Below, piece by piece: positions 34,050 to 43,170 of a stretch of DNA of 63,426 nucleotides. Position numbers and translations under genes: made by a program. Where the stretch lies: assembly GCA_002428325.1 (NCBI GenBank), contig DIVR01000060.1, positions 4,203 to 67,628 on the forward strand, given 5' to 3'. Source of the DNA: a bacterium UBP4_UBA6127. GTDB taxonomy: Bacteria > UBP4 > UBA4092. The notes below the pieces were generated by a model that ran no database searches, was not told the origin of the DNA, and was given only the letters and a program-made list of their open reading frames with translations. Position 1 is the stretch's first letter, and every line of letters starts with the position of its first letter.

Positions 34050-35306
34050 ATGAATCTAAAGGAAGAATTAGTTCAAATCGCATCAAAATCCAGAGAAGCC
34101 GCCAGGTCCATGGCGAAGCTGACTTCTCCTGTCAAGAACCAGATATTAAAAGATACAGCTGAATTGTTGCTCACTCGACAAGAAGAAATAATAAAAATTA
34201 ATCAGGGCGATGTTCAGAAAGCAAAAGAAAAGAACCTTTCCTCCTCCCTGATTGACCGTCTGACCCTGACCCCTCAACGAATCAAGGGAATGGTTGATGG
34301 GTTAGCCGATGTTATCAATCTACCCGATCCGGTAGGTGAAGTGGTAAAGATGTGGAAAAGGCCTAATGGCCTTCAAGTCGGGAAAATGAGAGTTCCTATT
34401 GGGGTGATTGGTTTTATCTATGAATCAAGGCCTAATGTGACCATTGATGCGACAGCACTTTGCCTGAAGTCAGGAAATGCGATTATCCTGAGAGGCGGGT
34501 CTGAGGCCTTTGATTCCAACCAGATTCTGGTGGATATCTTGAAAACAGCCTTGCAAAAAAATAAGGTATCCGGGGATGCTGTCCAATATATCCCGGTAAC
34601 AGATCGTCAGGCTGTCTCTGAGTTGGTTAAACTGGATGAATACATAGATTTAATAATCCCCAGAGGCGGGAAGGATCTCATCCGAACGGTGGTGGAACAA
34701 TCAACCATCCCTGTCATCAAGCATTATAAAGGGGTCTGCAGTGTGTATCTGGAAGCTGATGCGGATCCTGAACTGGCTCTTAATATCACCCTAAATTCCA
34801 AGGTCCAGCGGCCGGGGGTCTGCAATGCCATAGAAAATCTCCTGGTCCACAAGGATATTGCAGAGACCCTGATGCCTGGAATACTGGCGGAGCTTCAAAA
34901 AGCCGGGGTGGAAATCAGGGGAGATGATGATGTCTGCAGGATATTCCCCAGCGCAAAACCGGTTACAGAAGCGGATTGGTCAACAGAATATCTGGAAAAA
35001 ATCATTTCCGTTAAGGTAGTGGAAAATATTGAGGCTGCCATTGATTTTATTTCCCGGTATGACTCCCGGCATTCAGAATCAATTGTTACCAAAGATTATT
35101 TCAAGGCCCAGAAATTTATCCGGGAAGTGGATTCATCCGCTGTTTTTGTAAATGCCAGTACCCGTTTTAATGACGGGTTTGAACTGGGATTGGGAGCTGA
35201 AATCGGAATCAGCACTGATAAACTTCATGCACGAGGCCCCATGGGGTTGGAAGAACTGACCTGTTTGAAATTTATTGTTTATGGTGAAGGGCAAATTCGG
35301 GGATAA
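34050..35306 (+). CDS. proA: Glutamate-5-semialdehyde dehydrogenase (gamma-glutamyl phosphate reductase)
   Basis: Second step of proline synthesis: reduces gamma-glutamyl phosphate with NADPH. 418 residues. VGKMRVPIGVIGFIYESRPNVT, LKSGNAIILRGGSEA, IIPRGGKDLIR, the catalytic Cys in SKVQRPGVCNAIENLL, and HARGPMGLEELT near the end. proB is not adjacent. First gene of a long rightward run; nadD starts eight bases after its stop. Confidence 0.96.
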   Translation: MNLKEELVQIASKSREAARSMAKLTSPVKNQILKDTAELLLTRQEEIIKINQGDVQKAKEKNLSSSLIDRLTLTPQRIKGMVDGLADVINLPDPVGEVVKMWKRPNGLQVGKMRVPIGVIGFIYESRPNVTIDATALCLKSGNAIILRGGSEAFDSNQILVDILKTALQKNKVSGDAVQYIPVTDRQAVSELVKLDEYIDLIIPRGGKDLIRTVVEQSTIPVIKHYKGVCSVYLEADADPELALNITLNSKVQRPGVCNAIENLLVHKDIAETLMPGILAELQKAGVEIRGDDDVCRIFPSAKPVTEADWSTEYLEKIISVKVVENIEAAIDFISRYDSRHSESIVTKDYFKAQKFIREVDSSAVFVNASTRFNDGFELGLGAEIGISTDKLHARGPMGLEELTCLKFIVYGEGQIRG

Positions 35307-35314
35307 TCCATAAA

Positions 35315-35905
35315 ATGAATAAAAAAATTGGCATTTTTGGCGGGTCATTTAATCCGGTTCATCTGGGTCATTTAATTTTTGCCCAGGAGGCATTGGAACA
35401 AATCCATTTGGATAAAGTGGTATTTATCCCGGCTTATCACCCTCCCCATAAGGAATCAGCCGAGTTGGCTGATTGCTATGACCGATTGTCGATGGTAAGA
35501 GAAGCTATTCTCGATAATTCGGGTTTTGAAGCATCGGATACGGAAATTCAAAGAAGAGGTTGTTCATACACTATCGATACGATTAGGGAGTTAAAACAGA
35601 AATTCCCTCCCGATACCGAATTGCACCTTTTAATCGGGATGGATATGTTACTAGATTTCTTTAATTGGCGAGAAGCTGAATCCTTATTGGACTTATGCCA
35701 GTTTATCGGAGCTCCACGTCCAGGATTTCCTATGGAACAACTGGACCCCCGATTGTTAAAACACTTGAAAATCATTAGAATGCCTTTAATTGAAATTGCC
35801 GGCCAGGATATTCGGAAACGTGTCAAAGAAAACCAGGGGTATCGTTATATGGTTCCGGATAAAGTCTATGATTATATAAAAAATAACAGAATATACTTGA
35901 AATAG
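35315..35905 (+). CDS. nadD: Nicotinate-nucleotide adenylyltransferase
   Basis: Makes deamido-NAD from nicotinate mononucleotide and ATP. 196 residues. N-terminal GIFGGSFNPVHLGHLIFAQEAL (GxFxPxHxGH nucleotidyltransferase motif), VVFIPAYHPPHK and LLIGMDMLLDFFNWREAE. The C-terminal ATP motif is usually ISSTxIR but reads IAGQDIR here, keeping only the last residues. A proA-nadD pairing is common in bacteria, which supports the call. Confidence 0.93.
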   Translation: MNKKIGIFGGSFNPVHLGHLIFAQEALEQIHLDKVVFIPAYHPPHKESAELADCYDRLSMVREAILDNSGFEASDTEIQRRGCSYTIDTIRELKQKFPPDTELHLLIGMDMLLDFFNWREAESLLDLCQFIGAPRPGFPMEQLDPRLLKHLKIIRMPLIEIAGQDIRKRVKENQGYRYMVPDKVYDYIKNNRIYLK

Positions 35906-35966
35906 GATGTTTTATGGTAATCTTATAGACATGGGATACCAATCTCAATAAAAAGCGAGTTGGCAA

Positions 35967-37694
35967 ATGGCAACAGTAGAAAATTTTCGATTAGGTGAAA
36001 TGCTTGTTTCCGAGGGGTTACTGACGCCTGAACAGCTCAAGGAAGCTCTTGAAAGCCAAAAAAAATCAGGCAAACGGCTAGGGGATACGCTTGTTCTCCT
36101 TGGATTCATCTCAGAGGAATCCATCGCTGCCGCTTTAAGCCGGCAATTGGGAATTCCTTATATTACTCTGGCCAATTATGAAATCGATCCTGATATCATT
36201 AAAACCATCCCGGAAGAGACTGTCCGCAAATATAAAATAATCCCGGTTGATAAGACGGGGAAAACTCTCACTGTTGCTCTAAGTGATCCGGCCAATATTT
36301 TTATTCTGGATGAATTAAAACTTCTTACCAAATGTGAAATCATCCCTCTGATCAGTTATGACTCGGATATTCAAAGGGCCATTGAACAGTATTATAAGAA
36401 AAATGATGCCATTGAGCAGGTCCTTAAAGATATGAAGGATGCTGACATGGAATTGGTTGCTGAGGATAAAGAAATTGATTTGGCAGCCATGAAGGAACAG
36501 GCTGAAGATGCGCCTGTCATCAAATTGGTGAATGCTGTCCTTTCTCAGGCGATTGATGACAGAGCCAGCGATATTCACATTGAACCCTATGAGGACACCC
36601 TGAGAATCAGATACCGTGTAGATGGTTCCCTGATTGAAGGTCCCTCTCCCAATAAAAAATTGCATCCGGCAATTGTTTCCCGTATTAAGATTCTTTCTGA
36701 ATTGGATATTGCCGAACGCCGGCTTCCCCAAGATGGCCGGTTTAAAATCAAATTTGATGACCGTATCGTAGATTTGCGAGTATCGGTTATTCCAACGGTA
36801 TTCGGTGAAAAAGTCGTTATGCGTATTCTGGACCGTTCCAAACTAATGTTGGATTTAACCAAATTAGGTTTGGAAGCGGAGGATATGAATCAATTCGAGA
36901 CAATGATTCGTAAACCCTATGGAATGGTTCTGGTCAGTGGTCCAACGGGAAGCGGTAAAACAACGACACTTTACTCCGCTTTAAATACCATTAATAGTGA
37001 AGATATCAATATCATGACCATTGAAGATCCGGTAGAATACCAAATCAAAGGAATTAATCAGGTACAGGCCAAACCGGATATTGGATTGACCTTTGCCGCA
37101 GGACTTCGATCCTTCTTACGGCAAGACCCTGATGTCGTTTTAGTTGGTGAGATTCGAGATTTGGAAACGGCAGAAATTGCTATTAAAGCGGCCTTAACCG
37201 GCCATTTGGTTTTTAGTACAATCCATACTAATGATGCCCCCAGTACCGTAACCCGTTTGACTGATATGGGTGTGGAACCCTTCCTGGTTACGGCTTCATT
37301 AATAATGATTGTGGCTCAACGTCTGATAAGAAGAGTCTGTCCCAGGTGTCGGGAATTATACATTCCACCTCTGGATTCTTTAGATGCTTTAGGTGTTCCT
37401 ATGTCTGCAAGGACGGAAGGAATTAGATTCAGCCGGGGACTAGGCTGTGATTATTGTAAGAAAACCGGGTACAGAGGCCGGGTTTCCATCTATGAGATTT
37501 TAATCGTCAATGATGAAATTCGACAGGCTGTAATTGAAGGGCAAAGTCTGATAACCATTAAGCGGCTTGCCCGTGAAAATGGGATGCGAACCTTACGAGA
37601 ATCAGGTATATTAAAAGTGATTGATGGGACAACTTCTGTTGAAGAAGTCCTTAGTGCTACCATAGCAGATGAAAAATATATTAGAGAGGAATAA
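35967..37694 (+). CDS. pilB: Type IV pilus assembly ATPase PilB (GspE family)
   Basis: Cytoplasmic hexameric motor for pilin polymerisation. 575 residues. Residues 8-31 and 37-60 are two intact 24-residue MshEN motifs (each with RLG at the start, Gly at position 10 and a final Gln), separated by five residues, so c-di-GMP binding is likely. The ATPase core has SDIHIEPYED, Walker A GPTGSGKTTT (325-334), Asp box TIEDPVEYQI, Walker B RQDPDVVLVGEIRD and His box TGHLVFSTIHTNDA; the C-terminal zinc site has CPRC and CDYC. GspE of type II secretion is the alternative, but the neighbours pilC and dprA favour pili. Confidence 0.93.
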   Translation: MATVENFRLGEMLVSEGLLTPEQLKEALESQKKSGKRLGDTLVLLGFISEESIAAALSRQLGIPYITLANYEIDPDIIKTIPEETVRKYKIIPVDKTGKTLTVALSDPANIFILDELKLLTKCEIIPLISYDSDIQRAIEQYYKKNDAIEQVLKDMKDADMELVAEDKEIDLAAMKEQAEDAPVIKLVNAVLSQAIDDRASDIHIEPYEDTLRIRYRVDGSLIEGPSPNKKLHPAIVSRIKILSELDIAERRLPQDGRFKIKFDDRIVDLRVSVIPTVFGEKVVMRILDRSKLMLDLTKLGLEAEDMNQFETMIRKPYGMVLVSGPTGSGKTTTLYSALNTINSEDINIMTIEDPVEYQIKGINQVQAKPDIGLTFAAGLRSFLRQDPDVVLVGEIRDLETAEIAIKAALTGHLVFSTIHTNDAPSTVTRLTDMGVEPFLVTASLIMIVAQRLIRRVCPRCRELYIPPLDSLDALGVPMSARTEGIRFSRGLGCDYCKKTGYRGRVSIYEILIVNDEIRQAVIEGQSLITIKRLARENGMRTLRESGILKVIDGTTSVEEVLSATIADEKYIREE

Positions 37695-37718
37695 CAACCT
37701 TTAAAGGGGGGCAATGTT

Positions 37719-38930
37719 ATGCCAACTTATAAATATACGGCTAGAAATGCACAAGGTCAGCTGGTAAATGGTTCTATTGAGGCAGCCAACCAGGATACAG
37801 TGGCCAGGACCCTGCGTGGACAGGGAATGCTGGTTACCTCTGTAAATATGGACTTAAGCAAGAACAAAAGTAGTTTTCTGAGTCGGGCAAAGTCTATCAA
37901 ATTGGATGATTTGATTATTTTTACCCGTCAATTAGCGACCATGGTCAGCGCTGGGTTGCCTCTGATTGAAAGTCTGGATGTTTTAGGGGAACAAATGGAG
38001 AACCCTTCGCTGAGAAGTGTTGTCAGAACTATCCAGAAAGATGTAGAAGGTGGAAGTACTTTAACTTCGGCAATCGACAAACACCCCCGTGTTTTTACTG
38101 AGCTTTATGTCAATATGGTCAAAGCTGGTGAGGCCAGCGGTATGTTGGATGGTATTCTAAATCAGTTGGCTATATATCTGGAAAAAAATGGTTCTCTACA
38201 ACGTAAAGTGAAGGGAGCCATGGTTTACCCCGGGGTGGTCAGTGGCCTGGCTGTTTTCATTACGGCTTTTATCATGATTTTTATTATCCCCAAATTTGAG
38301 AAAATTTATAGTGGTTTGGGGGTACAACTTCCTTTATTGACCCGGGTATTGCTTTTTGTAAGTAATATACTGGTCCATAATATGTTATATGTTATTCCTA
38401 TTGTGATTTTGGGAGTCTATTTATTGAAAAAATATATCAAGACCCCTTCAGGCCGAATGTATAAAGATCGGTTGGTTTTAAATATGCCGGTTTTTGGTTC
38501 TCTTTTCAGAAAAGCTTCGGTTGCTAAATTCACCCGGACATTAAGTACTCTGGTACGTTCCGGCGTGAATATTATCACAGCCCTTGAAATTGTTGCTAAA
38601 ACATCTGGAAATGTCATTATCGAGCAAGCCGTTTTACGAACTAAGATGAGTATTCAGGAAGGTGAGACTATTGCCGGGCCGTTAGCTCAGACCGGTGTGT
38701 TCCCTCCCATGGTGACTCGTATGATTTCTGTCGGTGAAAAAACAGGTGCTTTGGAAGAAATGTTACAAAAAATAGCTGTGTTTTATGAAGAACAAGTTGA
38801 TGCTGCAGTGGCGGCCCTTACCTCTATTATTGAACCCTTATTGATTGTTTTCATGGGGGTTATTATCGGGACAATTGTTATTGCCATGTATCTGCCTATC
38901 TTCAACATGATTAATGCAATTAATAAATAA
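37719..38930 (+). CDS. pilC: Type IV pilus inner-membrane platform protein PilC (GspF family)
   Basis: 403 residues. Starts MPTYKYTARNAQGQLVNGSIEA, has LIIFTRQLATMVSAGLPLIESLDVL, and two T2SSF repeats, the second at KASVAKFTRTLSTLVRSGVNIITALE. Three or four membrane segments, two near residues 170-225 and one at the C-terminus (IVFMGVIIGTIVIAMYLPIF). Works with PilB. RBS GGGGG lies upstream. The gap after pilB is 24 bases. No pilT, pilin or secretin gene is visible in the window. Confidence 0.94.
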   Translation: MPTYKYTARNAQGQLVNGSIEAANQDTVARTLRGQGMLVTSVNMDLSKNKSSFLSRAKSIKLDDLIIFTRQLATMVSAGLPLIESLDVLGEQMENPSLRSVVRTIQKDVEGGSTLTSAIDKHPRVFTELYVNMVKAGEASGMLDGILNQLAIYLEKNGSLQRKVKGAMVYPGVVSGLAVFITAFIMIFIIPKFEKIYSGLGVQLPLLTRVLLFVSNILVHNMLYVIPIVILGVYLLKKYIKTPSGRMYKDRLVLNMPVFGSLFRKASVAKFTRTLSTLVRSGVNIITALEIVAKTSGNVIIEQAVLRTKMSIQEGETIAGPLAQTGVFPPMVTRMISVGEKTGALEEMLQKIAVFYEEQVDAAVAALTSIIEPLLIVFMGVIIGTIVIAMYLPIFNMINAINK

Positions 38931-38967
38931 TCGCTGAATTTATGTTATTCATTGAAAAGGGTTTACT

Positions 38968-39531
38968 ATGGGTTTAAAGAAAAATAGGCAGTATGTTTCA
39001 GACTTAGAGCAACTTTCGGATGATTGGGTGTTATTTAGACATTACTTTTATCCTGACCAGATCGATGCTCAGATAGAATCAGATTTTTTAGAGATAAAAA
39101 ATAGATTGGCATCGGGGTATCGGACCCTGTTATCGACAATTGATGGGCAAGTTGAGATTGCCCAATCTATGATGGATATTCTAGGACGTATATCAACCCC
39201 GCAAGAATCATCCAGAATGACCCAAACTGCCCTAAAAAGAATTGAAGATGAATGGAATAGTGTCTATCTCTTAATACAGGAAACAATCGGATTATGGGAA
39301 TATAGGATTGAAGAGACTTCCCGGCGGATGAATCCCCTTAATTGGATTAAAGATATCTTTTTCCCTTCCAAGAAGAAAATAAGGGATGATAAATCCATTT
39401 ATAGAGTTTCTAAGGCCAAAAAATCACTCTGGAATCCAACAATGAAATTCGTTTTGACAGGAACTGTCCTGGTCATACTTCTTGGGATTATTTATATGTT
39501 AGGTATCCTGGATGAATATCTTCCGTTTTAG
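38968..39531 (+). CDS. Unknown protein with C-terminal membrane anchor
   Basis: 187 residues; I recognise no family. The first about 130 residues are mostly alpha-helical and charged, with heptad-like spacing of hydrophobic residues; an Arg/Lys-rich stretch (SKKKIRDDKSIYRVSKAKKSL) precedes a single membrane helix (about 158-180), leaving a very short outer tail. So it is probably a tail-anchored cytoplasmic protein. Position between pilC (37 bases) and dprA (14 bases) suggests a part in pilus assembly or DNA uptake, an inference from context only. Confidence 0.7.
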   Translation: MGLKKNRQYVSDLEQLSDDWVLFRHYFYPDQIDAQIESDFLEIKNRLASGYRTLLSTIDGQVEIAQSMMDILGRISTPQESSRMTQTALKRIEDEWNSVYLLIQETIGLWEYRIEETSRRMNPLNWIKDIFFPSKKKIRDDKSIYRVSKAKKSLWNPTMKFVLTGTVLVILLGIIYMLGILDEYLPF

Positions 39532-39545
39532 GTTTATAGCTCAGG

Positions 39546-40655
39546 ATGCGACAGGATATTAGAGATTGGATTGCTCTCAGCCGGATTTCATCGATCACTC
39601 CCCATCGATTTAAACGTTTATTAGATGCGTTGGGAGAGCCAGGGTGTGTGTTTCAAACCTCTCCAGAAGAAATTCAGAGTCGAACTGGATTACAGGATAA
39701 ATATTGCACCCAAATTCTTGAACAGAGAGAAAAAGTTTTTGAACAGACAGACAAGGATTTAAATTATTTATCTCGAGAAAATATTTCTGTATGCACCTAT
39801 AAGGATGCTGATTACCCTCAGCTGTTATTACAAATACACAGTTTTCCTCCCATACTCTACATAAAAGGTTTGATTACTGAAGCTGATGAAAATTCCATCG
39901 GTATGGTTGGAACAAGAAGGCCCACTCCCTATGGGATTTCCGTCACAAAAAACCTTTCGATTGCACTGGCGGAAAAAGGAATTACAATCGTCAGTGGATT
40001 AGCTCGGGGCATAGATACCGTTTCACATCAGTCAGCGTTAGAAATGCATGGTAGAACCCTGGCTGTTCTCGGATGTGGTCTTGATGTTGATTATCCCAGT
40101 GGTAGTTCCGCATTAAAAGAAAGAATCTGTGAGAATGGAGCCCTTATCACTGAGTTTCCTATTGGTTCCTATCCTGCACCATTTAATTTTCCTGTCAGAA
40201 ACAGGATTATCAGCGGATTATCTCTGGGCATTATTGTTGTGGAAGCTGCTGAAAAAAGTGGTGCCTTGATAACCGCTGATTATGCTTTGCAGCAGAATCG
40301 GGAAGTATTTGCAGTTCCGGGTCCTGTTACCTATGAGACCAGCAGAGGGACTAACCAGTTGATTAAGCAAGGAGCTAAACTGGTTGAGAGTGTGGAAGAT
40401 ATTCTGGAAGAAGTATTTCCCAACTCAGGTATTAGCCGGGTCGAAAAAATCAAGGCTCAGACTTTGACTTCCTTAGCGTTACCCTTGAATGAAGAAAAAT
40501 GTCTGGAAGTTATGGGGATAGAACCCTTGCATATAGATCAAATAGTTGAAAATACTGGGCTTTCTTCCCAGGAAGTATCAATCTCACTCTTGAATCTAGA
40601 GTTAGAGGGATACATAAACCAAGTGGCTGGAAAAAGATATTTCAGGAATCTATAG
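39546..40655 (+). CDS. dprA: DNA processing protein DprA (Smf)
   Basis: Loads RecA on incoming single-stranded DNA during transformation. 369 residues. An N-terminal helical SAM-like region is followed by the extended Rossmann fold with MVGTRRPTPYGI, VSGLARGIDTVSHQSALE and VLGCGLDVDYPSG, LITEFPIGSYPAPFNFPVRNRIISGLS, and ALITADYALQQNREVFAVPG. The last about 60 residues (EPLHIDQIVENTGLSSQEVSISLLNLELEG) form the winged-helix DprA C-terminal domain. Followed by topA, an order shared with Firmicutes. Confidence 0.95.
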   Translation: MRQDIRDWIALSRISSITPHRFKRLLDALGEPGCVFQTSPEEIQSRTGLQDKYCTQILEQREKVFEQTDKDLNYLSRENISVCTYKDADYPQLLLQIHSFPPILYIKGLITEADENSIGMVGTRRPTPYGISVTKNLSIALAEKGITIVSGLARGIDTVSHQSALEMHGRTLAVLGCGLDVDYPSGSSALKERICENGALITEFPIGSYPAPFNFPVRNRIISGLSLGIIVVEAAEKSGALITADYALQQNREVFAVPGPVTYETSRGTNQLIKQGAKLVESVEDILEEVFPNSGISRVEKIKAQTLTSLALPLNEEKCLEVMGIEPLHIDQIVENTGLSSQEVSISLLNLELEGYINQVAGKRYFRNL

Positions 40656-40762
40656 GTGATATTGATAATTCCACAGAGATTCATTTTTTAGTAAATCACA
40701 AAAGTTCTGATATGATTATTTTTTAAGAATCAGTACATATTAATATTGGAGTAATTGTTAAA

Positions 40763-43168
40763 ATGTCCAAATCCCTTGTAATAGTTGAATCTCCTACCAA
40801 GGAGAAAACCATTAATAAAATTCTGGGTAAAGATTTCAATGTGAAATCATCCATGGGGCATATTAAGGATCTTCCATCCAAAAAAATGGGTGTTGATGTT
40901 GAAAACAGTTTTAAACCTGAATATGTTGTAATCCCCAAAAAAAACAAGACTATCCAAGAGTTGAAAACAGCGGCTAAGAAGGTCGATACGATTTATATAG
41001 CGACTGACCCTGATCGTGAAGGAGAGGCTATTGGTTGGCATATAGCAGATGAATTGAAGTCACTAAAAAAGCCTATTCATAGGGTAACCTTTAATGAAAT
41101 AACTGAATCCGCCGTTAAAGATGCCATAAATAATCCAATGGAACTTGATGAGAAGAAATATAATGCCCAACAGGCGCGGCGTATATTGGATCGGTTAGTC
41201 GGTTTTGATATCAGCCCGATTTTATGGAGAACTTTATTACGGGGTTTATCCGCGGGTCGAGTTCAATCAGTGGCTGTTCGTCTCATTTGTGAACGTGAAG
41301 AAGAAATCCAGAAATTCAATACCCAGGAATATTGGTCAATTATTGCTAAGCTTGCTGCTGAAAATCGATTATTTGAAACTAAACTGGTCAAAATCGGTTC
41401 TCAAAGAATAGGAAGCCCCTTGGATAAGGGAGCTCAAATAATTGAAAATCAGGTCGCTGCAGAAAAGATATTAGCCGACCTGAAAGAAAATGAATTCGTG
41501 GTTGATAGTATAAACCGTAAGAAACAATTACGGCAGCCGGCCGCACCATTTATTACCAGTACTATTCAACAGGATGCTTCCCGAAAGTTGGGATTCAGTG
41601 CTGCTAAAACAATGCGTATCGCCCAAGAGTTATATGAAGGTGTTGATTTGGGGGATGAAGGTGCGGTTGGTTTGATCAGTTATATGCGAACAGACTCGAC
41701 CCGGATATCCAATGAGGCTCTTGACCTTGTCCGAAATTATATCTCAGAAAAATTCGGATCTGATTATCTCCCTGAAACCCCACGGACATATATTCGGAAA
41801 AAAGGTAAAATTCAAGATGCTCATGAAGCCATCAGACCTACCTCGATTCAACGAGAACCTGAGGAAATTAAAAAATATCTTTCAATTGACCAGAAAAAAC
41901 TATATGAATTAATCTGGCAGAGATTTGTCGCTTGTCAGATGAAACCAGCCATTTTGGATGTTACAACCGCAGAAATCAAAGCGGGTAATTATTTATTTAG
42001 GACAACGGGTTCAATTATTACATTTCCTGGTTTTCTAAAAGTTTATATTGAAAGTAATGAAGAGGATACGGATGCTTCAGTACATGAAGGTGAGAATGAG
42101 GGGATTTTACCTAATCTGAAGGTTGATCAAAAGCTTGATTTGAATATGCTGGTTCCTAAACAGCATTTTACTGAGCCTCCTCCCCGATATAATGAAGCCA
42201 CTCTTGTTAAAGAACTCGAGGAAAAAGGGATTGGCAGACCTAGTACCTATGCCGCCATTATTGATACCATTCAGAAGCGTCATTATGTTATTAAATTTGA
42301 AAAAAGATTTTATCCAACAATATTAGGTCAAGTTGTAACTAAACTGCTAATCCTCAGTTTCCCCGCTATTATGGAAGTCCGTTTTACTGCCCATATGGAA
42401 GATGACTTGGATGAGATTGAAGAAGGAAAGATGGATTGGGTAGATGCTTTGAGAGAATTCTATTCTCCATTTTCAGGCCTTCTGGAAAGTGCCCCTGATG
42501 TCATTCGGGATAATAAGAAGCTTCTTTTAATTGTTAAAACTGTTCTTTGCGAGAAATGTGGACAGCCTATGGCCATTCGGTTTGGAAATGATGGGAATGT
42601 GTTTTTGGGTTGTTCTGGATATCCCGATTGTAAAAATATAAAGTCTCTGTCTGAATGTGAAAGATGTGGTAAACCTGTTACAGTTAAAGAAACTGAAAAT
42701 CATGATTGGGTTCCGGTTTGCTCTTCTTATACGGTTTGTGTGGAAAAGATTAAATCAATAGACAATAGCGGGTTGGATAAAACAGCTGCAGAGCAAGATG
42801 TTAAACCCAAAAACATGGGAACATGTCCTAAATGCCAATCGGAACTGATTGAAAGAAAAGGGCCTTATGGGATATTTATTGCCTGCTCTAATTATCCTAA
42901 ATGTAAGTATATTAAACCTGAAGTTACGGGCGTGAAATGTCCCTTGGAAAAATGCGGGGGCGATATTGTTGCACGAATGTCGAAAAGAGGTAAATTTTAC
43001 GGGTGTAGTAATTATCCCAAATGTAAATTTATCCTTTCCTATAAGCCTATTAATCAGGAATGCCCGGAATGTCATAATCCCTATTTATTGCAGGTTAATA
43101 AAAAAGATAAAACAATCCTTAAATGTGGAAACAAGGAATGTAGTTATACAAAAGAAATTGAGGAATAA
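40763..43168 (+). CDS. topA: DNA topoisomerase I (type IA) with five C-terminal zinc ribbons
   Basis: Relaxes negative supercoils. 801 residues. TOPRIM domain LVIVESPTKEKTINKILG and TDPDREGEAIGWHIA; catalytic Tyr in LISYMRTDSTRIS; IGRPSTYAAII near the end of the core. From about residue 590 there are five Cys-rich modules, each with CxxC or a CPLEKC-type variant followed by a second Cys pair such as CSNYPKC or CSGYPDC. That is more than the three in the E. coli enzyme. It lies 107 bases after dprA; hslV starts two bases after its stop. Confidence 0.96.
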   Translation: MSKSLVIVESPTKEKTINKILGKDFNVKSSMGHIKDLPSKKMGVDVENSFKPEYVVIPKKNKTIQELKTAAKKVDTIYIATDPDREGEAIGWHIADELKSLKKPIHRVTFNEITESAVKDAINNPMELDEKKYNAQQARRILDRLVGFDISPILWRTLLRGLSAGRVQSVAVRLICEREEEIQKFNTQEYWSIIAKLAAENRLFETKLVKIGSQRIGSPLDKGAQIIENQVAAEKILADLKENEFVVDSINRKKQLRQPAAPFITSTIQQDASRKLGFSAAKTMRIAQELYEGVDLGDEGAVGLISYMRTDSTRISNEALDLVRNYISEKFGSDYLPETPRTYIRKKGKIQDAHEAIRPTSIQREPEEIKKYLSIDQKKLYELIWQRFVACQMKPAILDVTTAEIKAGNYLFRTTGSIITFPGFLKVYIESNEEDTDASVHEGENEGILPNLKVDQKLDLNMLVPKQHFTEPPPRYNEATLVKELEEKGIGRPSTYAAIIDTIQKRHYVIKFEKRFYPTILGQVVTKLLILSFPAIMEVRFTAHMEDDLDEIEEGKMDWVDALREFYSPFSGLLESAPDVIRDNKKLLLIVKTVLCEKCGQPMAIRFGNDGNVFLGCSGYPDCKNIKSLSECERCGKPVTVKETENHDWVPVCSSYTVCVEKIKSIDNSGLDKTAAEQDVKPKNMGTCPKCQSELIERKGPYGIFIACSNYPKCKYIKPEVTGVKCPLEKCGGDIVARMSKRGKFYGCSNYPKCKFILSYKPINQECPECHNPYLLQVNKKDKTILKCGNKECSYTKEIEE

Positions 43169-43170
43169 CT

